In this document: piece by piece, positions 9,651 to 21,639 of the stretch
Numbering within the stretch: the first letter of the stretch is position 1
Layout of the letters: each line of letters begins with the position of its first letter
Assembly (NCBI RefSeq): GCF_022605165.1
Contig: NC_063068.1
Span: 1,612,001 to 1,676,000 of the forward strand
Direction: 5' to 3'
DNA: 64,000 nucleotides
From: Purpureocillium takamizusanense
Taxonomy: Eukaryota > Ascomycota > Sordariomycetes > Hypocreales > Ophiocordycipitaceae
Notes under the pieces: model-generated
Database searches by the model: none
What the model was told of the DNA's origin: nothing
The model's input: only the letters and a program-made list of their open reading frames with translations
Translations under genes and position numbers: made by a program

Positions 9651-11966
9651 CCTCACGACTTTCCCATCACCGCACACGTCACCGCCAGCGTTGCTCTGGT
9701 GGTGAATTCGCCCGCTTTCGCCTTGTCTCCCTCACACCCGACCCCTGTCGGCGCAGGCGTCTCTTCCCAGCCACATACTTTTGCTCCCCACGACGTCCAC
9801 GACATCCACGAGCCTACGTCCCACTCTGGGCAACGCCAGCAGCCGACGCCGCTGTTCCAGCAAGAAACCACTCCAGATCCTGCCGAGAGACTCTCTAGCC
9901 CCTCGTCTTCGGTCCAGCGTCAGCTCCGCCGCACGCCCCGGCTCATTGCCAACCCAGGCCCTGAGCCACGACGGGTGCACATTGCTGCCGCCTCTGTCGG
10001 CTTCTCGCCCAGTGCTCCTTCTTCTGAGCGCCCCGGACAAGCACCGTCTATCACAGGCCTCGACGCCTCGCTGTACGACGAGGTTGGCCGCCACGGGCAA
10101 CACGCCTCACAGGATCTGACCGAGGACCCTGCTCAAGAGTCCCTCGATCGACCACTTTCCCGACACGAACGCTCTTCCTTCTCTGCGCGCCGGAATCAAC
10201 GCAACGCTCACCCCGCGGTACGCATCTCCAGGCATACCCACAGCGCAATTCTATACGCTCTTGAGGAGGCTCTGCGCCACCCCCAGCCTTTCACTGCCGA
10301 CGTCGTCGAGGAGTCCGCCAGCATGGCCGAGCTTTTGCCTGCTAGCGGAGCTCCCGCCTCGACGAACGGCGCTGACATGTCGTCTCCGCGTCGCCCCACA
10401 GCCGGACCAGCGCCCACCGGCTCTCCGTCCGGCATCAGGGGTCCTAGGATGATCATGCAGGAGCGGGCTGCCCGAGAGGCGCGGCAAAGAGCAGAAGCTG
10501 AGAAGCTCGCCCTGGAGCGCACGAGAGCTGAGCAGGAGGCGCGTCTTTTGGAGGAGACCCAGCGAAGGAACTCGGAACGTCGATCTGCTGGCGTTGCTGC
10601 AGCCCAAAGCAGTGGCACCGATACCCAACAACCAGCCGACCCTCGGCACCAAGCCCAGGCAGTACCAGAACCGGCCCCGACCCGTCGTGTATCTGCGTCG
10701 GCATCGAGGCCGGCTCCCCAACAGCGTCCCGCGCAGCCGAGCCACTCACAGGTGCAATCGCAGAGCTATACCGCGACGGCTGGTCAGCAAACCCAGCAGC
10801 CGGGTATCGCACAGCAGCCTAGCAACCCCCCGACCCAGCCTGTCGATGCCAAGCCTCGGAATTCGTTCCCGCACGCCTTTGAACGGTGGGAAACTCTTTC
10901 TGCCCACTGGGAGGGCTTGACGAGCTACTGGATCCGCAAGCTCGAGCAAAACAAGGACGAAGTAAACCGTGACCCGCTGAGCCAGCAGCTTGCCCGTCAG
11001 GTCACCGACCTCTCGGCCGCAGGCGCCAATCTTTTCCACGCCGTGGTGGAGCTGCAGCGACTTCGGGCCAGCTCGGAGCGGAAGTTCCAGCGGTGGTTCT
11101 TCGAGACGAGAGCTGAGCTTGAGCGCGCACAGGAGGTCAATGCTATGTTGGACGCTGCTTTGCAAAAGGAGAGACGGGACCGCGCCGAAGCGATCCGCGA
11201 CGCCATTGACCAGGAAAAAGGATCGTCCAAGATACAAAAGCAGCTCGCCGAGATGCGCAAAGAGCTTGCCATTTCCAAAGAGGAGGCCCGGAGGGCCTGG
11301 GAGGAGCTTGGCCGCCGCGAGCAGGAGGAGCGCGACAGGACGTACTCTCTTCAGACGGGACAGCCGACCATTGTAGGCGGCGTGCAAGTCGTGCCCATGA
11401 CGCAGGGTGCCCCAAGCCGGCAGCCCACGATGAGGGACCCGAGCTACCAGCAAGAATACAGCCAGGGCTACCCCGAGCATAGCCAGGCGCCCGCCCAGAC
11501 GTCGCCGCCCACGACGACCGCCGGCGGTGGCAGCAGCTATTACCCTCCGGAGCGGAGCCGCGGGCACTCAGCAGGCCACACGCGTCGCGAGTCAGAAGGC
11601 GGCTACAGCGAAGGTGAGTACGTCATCGACGCCGCCGGGAACTTTATCCTCGACGTGCATGGCAACAAGATTCCCTTCGCTGCGCCGCCGTCGACGTACT
11701 CAGGTTCTGACGCGGAAGCAGAAGAGTACGACACCCCGGCCACGACGAACCCTCCCAGTGGTAGCTACGAGCCGCCGTCGACATCTGCCGGCGAGGGCCA
11801 ATGGACCGGCGCCTACTCCGACCCGCAGGACTACTCAGGCCAGGGGTACGGCACCCCGGGCTGGGAGACGGTTCCCCGCCACCACCATCCCACGAGGCTG
11901 AGCGACGTCATCGAAGAGGAGGACGAGAGAAGCCGTACGAGCGCAAGCCAGGTCAGTCGAGGCTAG
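9651..11966 (+). CDS. Large coiled-coil protein of unknown function, start unresolved
   Basis: One frame is open from just after a stop at 9648-9650 to TAG at 11964-11966 (about 770 codons). Residues upstream of about 200 are Pro/Ser/Gln-rich. A compact block (SRHTHSAILYALEEALRHP) has the look of a conserved helix. A Glu/Arg/Ala-rich coiled coil follows (AAREARQRAEAEKLALERTR), then a Gln-rich linker. A conserved-looking region starts at HAFERWETLSAHWEGL and leads into a second long coiled coil (about 480-560). The tail is Tyr/Ser/Gly/Pro-rich and ends acidic. There is no ATG on this strand between 9319 and 10322, so the first in-frame ATG is 10323. Either translation starts there (547 residues), or an unrecognised upstream exon or non-AUG start supplies the N-terminus. 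Probably cytoskeletal or scaffold-like by composition only. Confidence 0.65.
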   Translation, partial: PHDFPITAHVTASVALVVNSPAFALSPSHPTPVGAGVSSQPHTFAPHDVHDIHEPTSHSGQRQQPTPLFQQETTPDPAERLSSPSSSVQRQLRRTPRLIANPGPEPRRVHIAAASVGFSPSAPSSERPGQAPSITGLDASLYDEVGRHGQHASQDLTEDPAQESLDRPLSRHERSSFSARRNQRNAHPAVRISRHTHSAILYALEEALRHPQPFTADVVEESASMAELLPASGAPASTNGADMSSPRRPTAGPAPTGSPSGIRGPRMIMQERAAREARQRAEAEKLALERTRAEQEARLLEETQRRNSERRSAGVAAAQSSGTDTQQPADPRHQAQAVPEPAPTRRVSASASRPAPQQRPAQPSHSQVQSQSYTATAGQQTQQPGIAQQPSNPPTQPVDAKPRNSFPHAFERWETLSAHWEGLTSYWIRKLEQNKDEVNRDPLSQQLARQVTDLSAAGANLFHAVVELQRLRASSERKFQRWFFETRAELERAQEVNAMLDAALQKERRDRAEAIRDAIDQEKGSSKIQKQLAEMRKELAISKEEARRAWEELGRREQEERDRTYSLQTGQPTIVGGVQVVPMTQGAPSRQPTMRDPSYQQEYSQGYPEHSQAPAQTSPPTTTAGGGSSYYPPERSRGHSAGHTRRESEGGYSEGEYVIDAAGNFILDVHGNKIPFAAPPSTYSGSDAEAEEYDTPATTNPPSGSYEPPSTSAGEGQWTGAYSDPQDYSGQGYGTPGWETVPRHHHPTRLSDVIEEEDERSRTSASQVSRG

Positions 11967-13361
11967 TTTGTCTGCTGGCCCGACTATATGCGACATAATC
12001 GCAGAGCGAATGTGTGGTGAGATGGGTTCTGTCTTGACCGTACATGACGTCCGTCCATTCATCACCAGGCACGCCAAGCACATGTCCCATAATAGGCTCA
12101 TCGTCCTTGCTCGCACACCCAAACAACACACAGCGTGTTCACACTTGCGTGACAGGGCTGCATTGCATGCCTTCCCAGGCTATACTCCATGCTACTTTTA
12201 TTGTTCTTTTGTTGGTCCGACTTCTTGGGCGACACGTACTTGCATGACCTGTGAGACGCAGGGACGGGTAATGATGGCTGGCGGGGTTGGGCTGCGGAGT
12301 TGGGATGCTCCCATTGGAGTTGGATCCTGCATTCGTGTACATCCCATGTCTCCTTCATGAACATGACTTGCCTCGTTTATAAATCGTTACACCGAGCCTT
12401 GTCGGCGCTTCTGTTTGTGCGCCCTGTGTATTTTCGTGAATGAAATGGATCGGGAGAATAGCCAGTGCAACCTCGGGGCCGCCCTTGCTGCATATGCATG
12501 TGGCATGGACGCTGCGCTGTCGGCCCTATAGCTGCGGTTACTACACATCATGGGCTGGGCTGGCTACTTAGTTGGTCTGATGTTGAGGAGTAGCTATAGT
12601 GTGCATTATAGCAGCTTAGAGAAGAGGGGTGGTTTTCAAAGAAATGACAAATGGAAGGGGCCAGCCTCGGGACTTCGACTTAGTAGCCCTGGTTATTGCC
12701 TTCTCGGCTGTATCATTATGGGATCGATATCAGTTTCGCTCCTGGTTGTTCAGTATGTTGCTTCAACCATGATGGCCAAGGGCTTTCGAAGCCTACTATT
12801 GCTTGCTGCTGTATTGTATATTCGCTGCCTCAGGTTGAGCGGCCATGCTTCGGCATCAGCCCTGGGCGATTCCGTTCCACATCTCCGAGCCTTTCCTTGC
12901 TGCGATGTAACCCCGGCCCGATGCACCAAGGGGGGACTGCATGACCTTTTCCGGGTGGCATGATGTTCTCTTGCCAGCACCTTTGTGAGAGAGACTGCGC
13001 TTCCTCGTGCTGCCGGACTCGACACAGCCGGACAGCCGGATCGAGGACGTAATGATGCGCGCGGGCCGGCTCTAGACCCCCCTGGGTAAACGCAGAGGCG
13101 GCATGCAAGAGGCCGCGATTGGAGAATCCGAATTGCCGAGGGCTGGTTCGGTCTGTCGGGCTTCATGTCGTGTCACATACTGACGCGGGGGGTCTTTCTT
13201 TGGTCGTTGTGAAGAGCCCGGTTATGGATAAAAGCGGCGGCTGGGACCTGCGTTTTGCTGCTTGAGACTCGACCAGAGCAATACATCTCACAGACAATCA
13301 ATCTCACAGATAATCAATCTCACAAATAATCAATCTCACAGATAGTCAACGATTTTTCAAC
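11967..13361. other. Intergenic spacer, no gene seen
   Basis: About 1.4 kb between two same-strand genes. Short ORFs overlap one another and show no domain. The last 100 bases form the nitrilase 5' region, with GATAAAAG near 13227 and a tandem repeat. Confidence 0.5.
13281..13344 (+). repeat. Four tandem 16-mers in the nitrilase leader
   Basis: Four head-to-tail copies of a 16-base unit of type ATCAATCTCACAGATA end 17 bases before the nitrilase ATG. Copies differ at one to three positions. Confidence 0.85.
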
Positions 13362-14677
13362 ATGCCTGCCACCATTCGCCAGTACAAAGCAGCCTGTGTC
13401 CAGGCAGAACCCGGATGGTTCGACCTCGAAAAGTCGGTCCAGAAGACAGTTGTACTGATCCTGGAAGCGGGCGAGAAGGGCTGCAAGCTCGTTGCCTTTC
13501 CAGAGACGTGGATCCCGGGGTATGCCACTGCTGCTCGCCGAGCTCCCTCCCATGCCGCCGCCGCCACTGATGCTGACGATGGCTCAAGGTATCCCTACTG
13601 GCAATGGCGTGTCAACTATCAAGACTCTCTGCCACTCTTGAAGGACTATCACTTGAACAGTCTGCGGCCCGACTCGGACGAGATGCGACGCATACGTACG
13701 GCCGCCAAGGAGGCCCAGATCTACGTCTCGTTGGGCTACTCCGAGATTGACGGCAACAGCCTGTACATGGCGCAGGTCATGATTGACCCGACAGGAGCCG
13801 TCATCAACCACCGACGCAAGATCAAGCCGACCCACGTGGAGCGCCTCGTGTTCGGCGAGGGGACAGGCGACTCGTTGGAGACGGTCGTGGAGACGGAGAT
13901 AGGCCTGGTGGGCCATCTCAACTGCTGGGAGAACGTGCGCCAGCTTCCCCGAGGCCCCAAAATCTCCGGTGATGGTGTCTGGGGCCATCATGGCTGATAG
14001 TAGTCGCAGATGAACCCGTTCCTCAAGGCGCTGGCGTGCACCAAGTACGAGCAGGTACACGTTGCGGCCTGGCCCTCGTACCCGCCCGCCACGTCCCTCA
14101 AATCGCCGGATCCCTACACCAACATATCCGAGGTGCAGTCGGAGATTGTGACGCCCGCGTATGCCTACGAGACGGGCACCTGGACGCTCGCTCCGTCGCA
14201 GGTTGTCTCGCGCGAGGGAGCGCGACTCAACCTGCCTCGGCGGCTGCAGGACGACGAGGCGGCGCTCGACGCCGAGATGGCCGTCGTGGGCAACGGCTAC
14301 TCGCGCATCTACCGGCCAGACGGCTCCCGCGCGGTGGCGGACCCGGACAAGACCTTTGAGGGCCTCGTGCTGGTGGACATTGACCTAGACGAGAACCTGC
14401 TCACCAAGCGGCTCGCTGACTTTGTAAGAAGGGCCAGCTTTTCTTCTTCTATCTTCTGCCTGTCTTGGTTGCTTGCTGCTGGATGTGTGTTGGGGTGCTG
14501 ACTTTGATGGCGCTTTGCTACTACTAGGGCGGGCACTATATGCGTCCGGATCTCATCCGACTGCTCGTAGACACGACGCCCAAGACGTACGTCGTGGATG
14601 TGAATGCGGATCCAAAGAAGGTCATGAGCACCACGGAGAGGCTGGGACTCCACAAGCCCTTGCTGGAGGAGGAGTAG
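13362..14677 (+). CDS. Nitrilase (carbon-nitrogen hydrolase)
   Basis: Four exons: 13362-13519, 13589-13934, 14010-14423, 14528-14677; 355 residues, the usual length for fungal nitrilases that hydrolyse nitriles to acids plus ammonia. The catalytic triad is visible: E48 ([13 protein letters not shown]), K132 ([11 protein letters not shown]) and C165 ([14 protein letters not shown]). Intron 1 (13520-13588, 69 bases) is in frame and stop-free, so an automated caller could retain it. Its removal restores the invariant PGYPYW, and it has GTATGC, TGCTGAC and CAAG signals. Intron 2 (13935-14009) separates NCWEN from MNPFL. Intron 3 (14424-14527) precedes [12 protein letters not shown]. The ATG sits after four tandem 16-mers. 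The natural substrate is unknown; aryl- or aliphatic-nitrile detoxification is plausible. Confidence 0.9.
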
Positions 14678-14929
14678 TAGACAACTGGTGGGAAAATCTG
14701 ATGTCGTAGTTTGAAGGGCTATATGGTGTATGGCCGCGCCGAATCTCAACTCGTTTTTATGTCGTGCAGTTGGGATGGATGTCAGAGGTGGGATAAAATG
14801 GACGAGAAATTCTGCAGTATCACTTTGTAGTCTGGAAGGCGCTGTTGGGGAATGGCGGCACCCCGATCGGGTAAGGCGCCCTTGCCGCCATTCGCCCGCC
14901 CCCTGCCCCCCTTTTGCCGTGCCCCTCCA

Positions 14930-15085
14930 TTACCGCGTGCCCGTATACCGTATAAACTCAGCAAATTCGTCACTGCCCCACATGCCCAGCGGGTAGGCGA
15001 TGTGGCCAATCACCTGCCCGTCCTCGTTTAAAAGGCCTGTCCGGCAGGGCTGAACGTCTGGGGAATTGTAGGTTTTTGTCTCATG
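14930..15085 (-). pseudogene. Last exon of a gene truncated at the AT-rich block
   Basis: Minus strand, 51 codons ending TAA (14932-14930). The exon begins after a good acceptor (GATTAG at 15091-15086) and reads HETKTYNSPDVQPCRTG, then GLLNEDGQVIGHIAYPLGMWG and a short tail. It has the texture of a conserved protein C-terminus, but I do not recognise the family. Everything upstream, from about 15.1 kb, is RIP-degraded, so the remainder has been lost or destroyed. Confidence 0.4.
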
Positions 15086-16274
15086 CTAATCCTCTAAACA
15101 GACAACCATTAGCTGCCAGCGCCAGAAAGTGGGCCATTTAAAAGCGTCCCTTAAGCTCTATTCTCTTTACTTATATTACTATAGGCCCTAAAGCATAGCT
15201 TCGCTCTAAGGTAGCGCTTTTCCCTATATAGGCGCTACTTTTTCGCTTCTACTTTCTTTATCGCCCTCGCTCTTAAGCTTAGGCTTAACGAAGACTATAT
15301 AGCATAGCCCGATTAAGTTCGATATTACGGGCCGCCTCGCTAGGGCATAAGGGTAGCGCGCTATTAAATAGCCGCTCCCTCTATAGCGGAGGTATAGCCT
15401 TTCGCTCTTCCTTCTTTCCCTCTTATCTTCGATAGCTTATTTAGCTCGATAAGACTTATCGCCTTCTTTAGTTAAGTCCCTCTAGGGGCCCCCTCTATTC
15501 GGGCTAGTCTCGCGCTTTTTAGGGTAGGTAGTTAATATTATAATATTGCCTTAGTAATTAACGGTTAGGACCGCTATAGGGGAGTCTACTTAGTCTACTC
15601 TTAAGTAAGCGGGCCGGCGTTTATATTAGGCCTGGCCCTTCTTCTATAGCTCTTTAAAGTATAGGGTCCTCTCGAAGTTTTAGGCGATTTCTTAAAGGCA
15701 CTAGGTATATTTATAAAAGGCGATTAGTATCTATACTATAATAAGCTATTCCTTTAAGGCATTAGATATAGTATTTTATAGCGCTAAGATCTAGGTATCT
15801 TCTATTTAAGTAGACCTACCTATATTTATAAGGGTACTCTTAAAGTTAAAGAAAAAGGTATTAAAAGGCTACCTATTTCTTTAATATAGGCCCTATAGCT
15901 TATCGAGCGCTCCTTCCTTTACTCGCTCGCTATTAAAGAGGCATTTAATATAGTTAAAAAAGGCCTATAGTTCCTTATTACCCTTAAGTCCTCCCTAGGT
16001 CTAAAATCCCTCTATATAAGGCTATAGTTAAATAGGTAGTATATTAAGGAGCTAATATTAGGTAGCTTTACTTTCCCTATTAAGGCCTTCCGCTTCGTTA
16101 ATCTTATATTTACTCTTTAGTTAGTATAGGAAGAAGTAAAAGTATTTTATTTTACTATCCTATATTAGCTATTCGAGCGGCTTTTACTTCCTAGGCTTAG
16201 GCGCCGCTCCGCTAGGGGCTATTAAGTTAAGCATAGACTATAGCTACGCCCTTAGATATTTAAGTTCCGCTTAT

Positions 16275-16455
16275 TAAAGCGCCTATTATTACGCTAGCTA
16301 TTATACCTATTATTACGCCTATTATAGCGCTTATTATTACGCCTATTATTACGCTTATTATTCTGCTTACTATTATACCTATTATTACGCTTATTATTAC
16401 GCTTATTATTACGCTTATTATTACGCTTATTATTACGCCTATTATTACGCCCGCT
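16275..16455 (+). repeat. Short tandem repeat of TATTATTACGCY units
   Basis: About 180 bases made of degenerate head-to-tail 12-mers of type TATTATTACGCC/T inside RIP block 1. In one frame this spells Tyr-Tyr-Tyr-Ala, so it may be the RIP-altered remnant of a repetitive coding tract. Confidence 0.75.
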
Positions 16456-16529
16456 ATTCTATCGAGAGCCTATAGGCTACCGCTAGGTCTATCTCTATTA
16501 CTTAGTTTACTATCGTTAATAATATATAT

Positions 16530-16762
16530 TATAATAGGGCCGGCGCTATATAATAAGAGCCGGTCGGGTTATTAATATTTAACGTATTATAAAGGAAGGA
16601 AATTAAGGTTATATACTAGGTAGCCCCTATACGCGCGGCGCCCGCTATATATAGCCTTATATAACTAGCTACGGGCCTAGGTTAGCGTAGGGTCCTAGCT
16701 ATATATAGCGTTATTACGCCTAGGGCCGCGCCCCAGGCTCTTATTAGGCTAAGCCCCTTATA
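16530..16762 (+). repeat. Mutated copy of a 233-bp dispersed repeat
   Basis: Aligns without gaps to 31507-31739, same orientation. Differences are overwhelmingly G-to-A and C-to-T in this copy (for example TGTGACGG to TATAATAG), while GCGCGGCGCCCGC is identical in both. It looks like an LTR or other terminal piece of a transposon (TGTGACGG start); the partner is the less mutated copy. Confidence 0.8.
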
Positions 16763-19700
16763 CTAAGCTTTTATAACGCCTAAGAAATAAGCTTTAATAA
16801 CTAATTAAATAAGGGCATTATATATACTAGCTTATCTACCTCGATATTTTACTATTTTATTATAATTATAATATATAAAGAATAGCTACTCTTTAATATA
16901 ATCCTAAAGTATATCTATAAAAATAATATAATAATATTCTAGCTATAATTTATATAGACTATTATATATAGAGTATATAATTCCTATAGTTACTTAAGTA
17001 ATAAAGGCTCTTAATTATTAAAGAAAGCTTAATATTAATTAATACCTTAAAAAAAGCGACCGAAAATATATTAAATATTAATATTTAAAGACTTAACTTA
17101 GCTTAAAAATAAGCTATAATAGTAATATTTACTAAATTAAATAGCTTTCTTTCTTAATATATTCTTTAGCTTAATTAATCTAAATTAGCTTAACTTTATT
17201 ATAAGTATAAATATTTTAATAACTTAAGTAAATATATCTTATTAATAAGCCGCCCCTTAAGGTATTTTCGCTATAAAAGTATATTAATAAAGGAGGTATA
17301 AATATAACTAAAGTTAATAATAAATAATAATAGCTAGCTAATATTTATACTTAAGTTATTAATATATTAAGTAGCCTTTTACTTAAGGCCCTTTATAAAG
17401 TAAAAGAGGAATTTATATTATCTTTCTTAAATACTTAAAACGATTTCCCGCTAGTAATACTTACTACCTTACGGCCCTTATATTCCTATTAGACCTTAAT
17501 CTCTAAGAGGACCCTAAGTACTAAGTAGCCCTCGAGGGCCTATAGGACCTAGGATTCTAGCGAGGCTAGTTACCTTAACGTCCTAGTTCTTAAGGAGAAC
17601 CTATAGGACTAGGTAGGCTATAATGGCAATCCTATCCCGGGCGGCTATCCCTATTATCCCGTCTATTATTTTTAAGACGCCTATCCTAGCTATTACGCCT
17701 ATTATAGCCCGTTTAGCCGTCCCGCCCATCTTATCTAGGATTACCGGGGGGTCTTTAATCCCCTTAATAGCCTAGCTCCCCTATAGGCCCTTATAGACTA
17801 GGTAACGTATCGGCAGCGGCTATACTACGCTATAACTTCCTAGGAGCAGTTAGTAACTTCTAAGCTTATAGTGCTTTAGTAAAAGTCCGATGCTATTAAG
17901 CTATATATTTGCTTATTGTCGTAATGTTATAAACGGTTCGCTACTGCCCGCTAATGCATTTATAATTCGGGAATGTATAAAGGAGGGTAAATAGCTTTAT
18001 AGCCCGACCGGCTACGTACTACCGCTATAGTACTAGCCGGAGACGAAGACTATACTAGTATAGAAACGAACCGCCCCGCTAGTTTACTACCTATTAATAG
18101 GGCCGACTACCAGGAGTGCCTTAAGAGGCTAAGGATAGGAGTTACGTATTAAGCGCTATAGGTTTATAGCCGATGCCGATCCCTTAGGGGGGGGGGGGAG
18201 GGAATAAGCGTCATACTATAATTAGACTAAGCCTTCGGACCTTCCTCCGGTATTACCTACTACTCTAACGCATAAATAGCGTTAATATAACTATATTAGC
18301 TTTCTAGTAAATACTTAAGAAGGAGCTTATACCTAGAACCTATCGTAAGGCGTTAGTATATATTACTTCTTACTATTCTAATATCTTATTTAAAACTCGA
18401 TTATAACTTAAATATCTTTAAAATAAGGCGCTAGACCGCGGTAATTACTACTCTAATTACTCTTAATATTATTTCCGGCCCTAGTATAGCGGTCTATACC
18501 TTTTAGCACTATAAAGCGCCTTTAAAGAAATCGCCTAAGGAGTAATATTAGCCTAATTGCGTATAAGTCTTATTAAAAACGTAAATCTAAGGTATATTTT
18601 TATCGATATTATTCTTTAAGTTTAGAGATAGCTAATACGTATTACTTTAGTATAATTCTCGGCGCCTATAATATAGTAGTTATATTTACTATAGGGTAGA
18701 ATGCTATTACGAAAGCTTAAAGCCGAGGGATACTTAGTTTTAGGTATTAAAAGGAATATATAAAGACCTATCTAAAAAATAACTTACTTATAAAGAGCTA
18801 TTTTAACTTCTTATAGCTACGTTAAATAAAATATCATAGGAAATCCTTTAGTAGATTAGAATAAAGGGCAATATATAATCGGTATACTCTTAAGTCTTAA
18901 AGGTAAACCTTATCCTTTAAGCTAAGGATAATAAATAAGAAAGAGATATATAGCCGCTATTATAACTATATAATTCGAAATCTATAAGAGCTTAGCCTAT
19001 ATAGCTATAATAGGGTATAAAGTAATAAATAGGAGTAAAGCTAAAGAGAACTAAGGGTCGTATAAAATATATTACTTAAGCTACTAGTATTAAAGAGGTA
19101 GATATAGCTAGCTTTAATAGTATCTCTATTATAGCTATGCTATTTATGCGACTTAATATATTAATAGGAGAATATTAGGTTACTTTTAGGAGCATTTAAG
19201 GCTAGGGATCGACTAGATTACTTATATGCCCTCTTAGAGCCTCTATCGATTCTATATACCCATTATTATCGGCTACTAAGCGGGGAATATTAATGCCCTA
19301 CCTAGTAATTTATCGTAGGCTATCGTAAATAGAGTAAAAGTCTAGCGTCTACTTTATTAGCGTCTTATAACTTCTCTATTTCTCTTCGATAGGGGTAGAG
19401 ATTATATTAGGAGAGATATAGGTAATAGATTAGTCGGCTAAGCCGCCGAGGAAGGTATAAATATAGTATCTAGGCTCGGTCGATTATAAAATATCTACGT
19501 ATTTAAGACGACGATAAAGATAAAATCGTAACCTAGCTATAGCGGGTAAACTATAGCTTTATAGCTAAGAACCTAACTACTTTACCTATATAGATAAATA
19601 GGTATAGGGCGGGAGTTTAATATCTCGCCTCTTAACTATCTTATAGTAAAGGGAGCCCTATAGATTAGTATAGATTAGGAAGAGGACGAAAACCTAGAAA

Positions 19701-21639
19701 AGATAAAAGCTATCGAAGGGGGTTTTAGCTAGATTCCCGGGAATAGTAATCGCCCTAAGGACTAAAAGGGCTAGGGGGTCTAGGCGGCCTAGGTCTACCA
19801 TAGTAACTACGCTTAGCGCTATATCGATAGGGTATTTATGCATTATTATATAGCGTTGCCTTAATATATTTTACGCGCCCTTCTTAGTAAATATAAGCGA
19901 TAATAAGTCCTAAAAGAAATATATTAAGAAGAACGCTAATAAGTATAGCGACTTTATTATCGGTCTTATAGTGCCTACCTAACTTTATATAATTATTAAC
20001 GCTCTTACGAATAAAGTATAGCTTATAAGCCGCATTAAGCCCTCTTATTAAAAACTAAGGTACCGTTATCTTAGTCTATAGATAAACTCTACTTTATTAT
20101 ATATACGAGCTTATAAAGGGCAATTTTAAGTTATATAATAGTAAAATAACTTCCTAAATATCTCTAAACGTATAGGTAAAATAGAATAAATTTACCCCTT
20201 ATTTATTATAGTCGGAATATTTTATTAATCGTAGCGGTATCCTTACCCTATTAATTAGGATTAAAGATCGTCGCTATATTACTCTAAAACTATAGGTTAG
20301 TATATATTCTATAAATATATCTACCGATAAAAGTACCTCTAAGTATTATAATATAGTCTCTAAGAAAATATAGCCCGTTTATATAGCGATTAGTTATAGG
20401 TCTAGGTAGGTAAAGACGTAAAGTCTTATAAATAACTACCGCTAATAGTAATATACTATTTAAATCGTTATTAGAATAATCTACTAGAATACCTTTTAAG
20501 AGATTAAAATAAAGTCGCTCTTAAATTTTCTCGTTCTTAGCTAATTCGAATATAGCGCTTATTAATATAGACTCGATATTCTCTATTATAGCTATAAATA
20601 ATTGCTTAAGATTTAACCGGTAATAAAAGTCGGATATTATTCTATTCTTATGCGCTTAATTTAAACGATATATAACCTTATCCTCGCCGCCTAGCGAAGG
20701 GGTATAATCTAACCGGAGGTTAGTATACTCTAAAAGTATCGCTTCGAACTTATTAAATAGGTCGCTTATATAGCGAGTAGTTTTCTACGTCTAGGGTAGG
20801 CGGTTAAGTATAGGAAAGAGGCATTTAAGTTTCCCGATAACGGTATTATTTTACGCGGTAAGGACCGCCTAAATATTACTTTTAGAGAAGTTTAATAAGT
20901 CGAACTCGTAATCTAGGAAGTATTCTCTATAAATCGACGTAGACTATTAGAAAATCGGCTCGTTAATAAAGGTGCCTACGCTCTCTTTAAGGGTTATTTA
21001 ATCCTATAGAAGCTATAAGGCTAGTTAAAAGGACCTTACCTTAATTAAAGTAATATTAGGTTCTCTCCCGATTCCTAGTCTAATTATCTTACTAAACTAT
21101 TTATATAGATTACTATCGGAGTCTACGATATTCTTATTAAATAACTAGGCGGTAGTGCTCTATAGAATATAGAGGTAGGCTCCGTTTCTATTTAATCTCC
21201 TATCCCTATCTCGAAATATCTAAGAGAGATACTCTAGCTTTATAAGAAGAATAGTCTATTGCCCGTCCTACTATAGGCTAACTATACTATATTTCTCTAT
21301 ATACTTACGGATTCGAGTATTATAGAAATCTACCTTCGATATACCTTATAGGGTATCGTAAACTTAGGCAAATAATAATATAGTAGGTATACTATAAGGG
21401 AAATATCTTAGGAGAGATATATAATATAATAGAGAGTAGGGGACGCTAGTAAAGAAAAGAAGAATAAAGAACTAATATAAAGTTATAGTTATGCGAGATA
21501 AGAGGTATCGGAGATCTCCTCTCTTAACTTATATAGATACGGATCTTCTAGATTAAAGGTAGTAGATTAGGGCTAAGGTTATAAAAAAGAGAGCGCGCTT
21601 AAGTGAAGGTATTAAGTTTATTAGGCTACGAATATAGCT

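Noticed and set aside
10746..11567. 273-codon minus-strand ORF
   Set aside because: Antisense shadow of the coiled-coil protein.
16275..16455. CRISPR-like array
   Set aside because: Units are short, contiguous and degenerate with no spacers, and the genome is eukaryotic.
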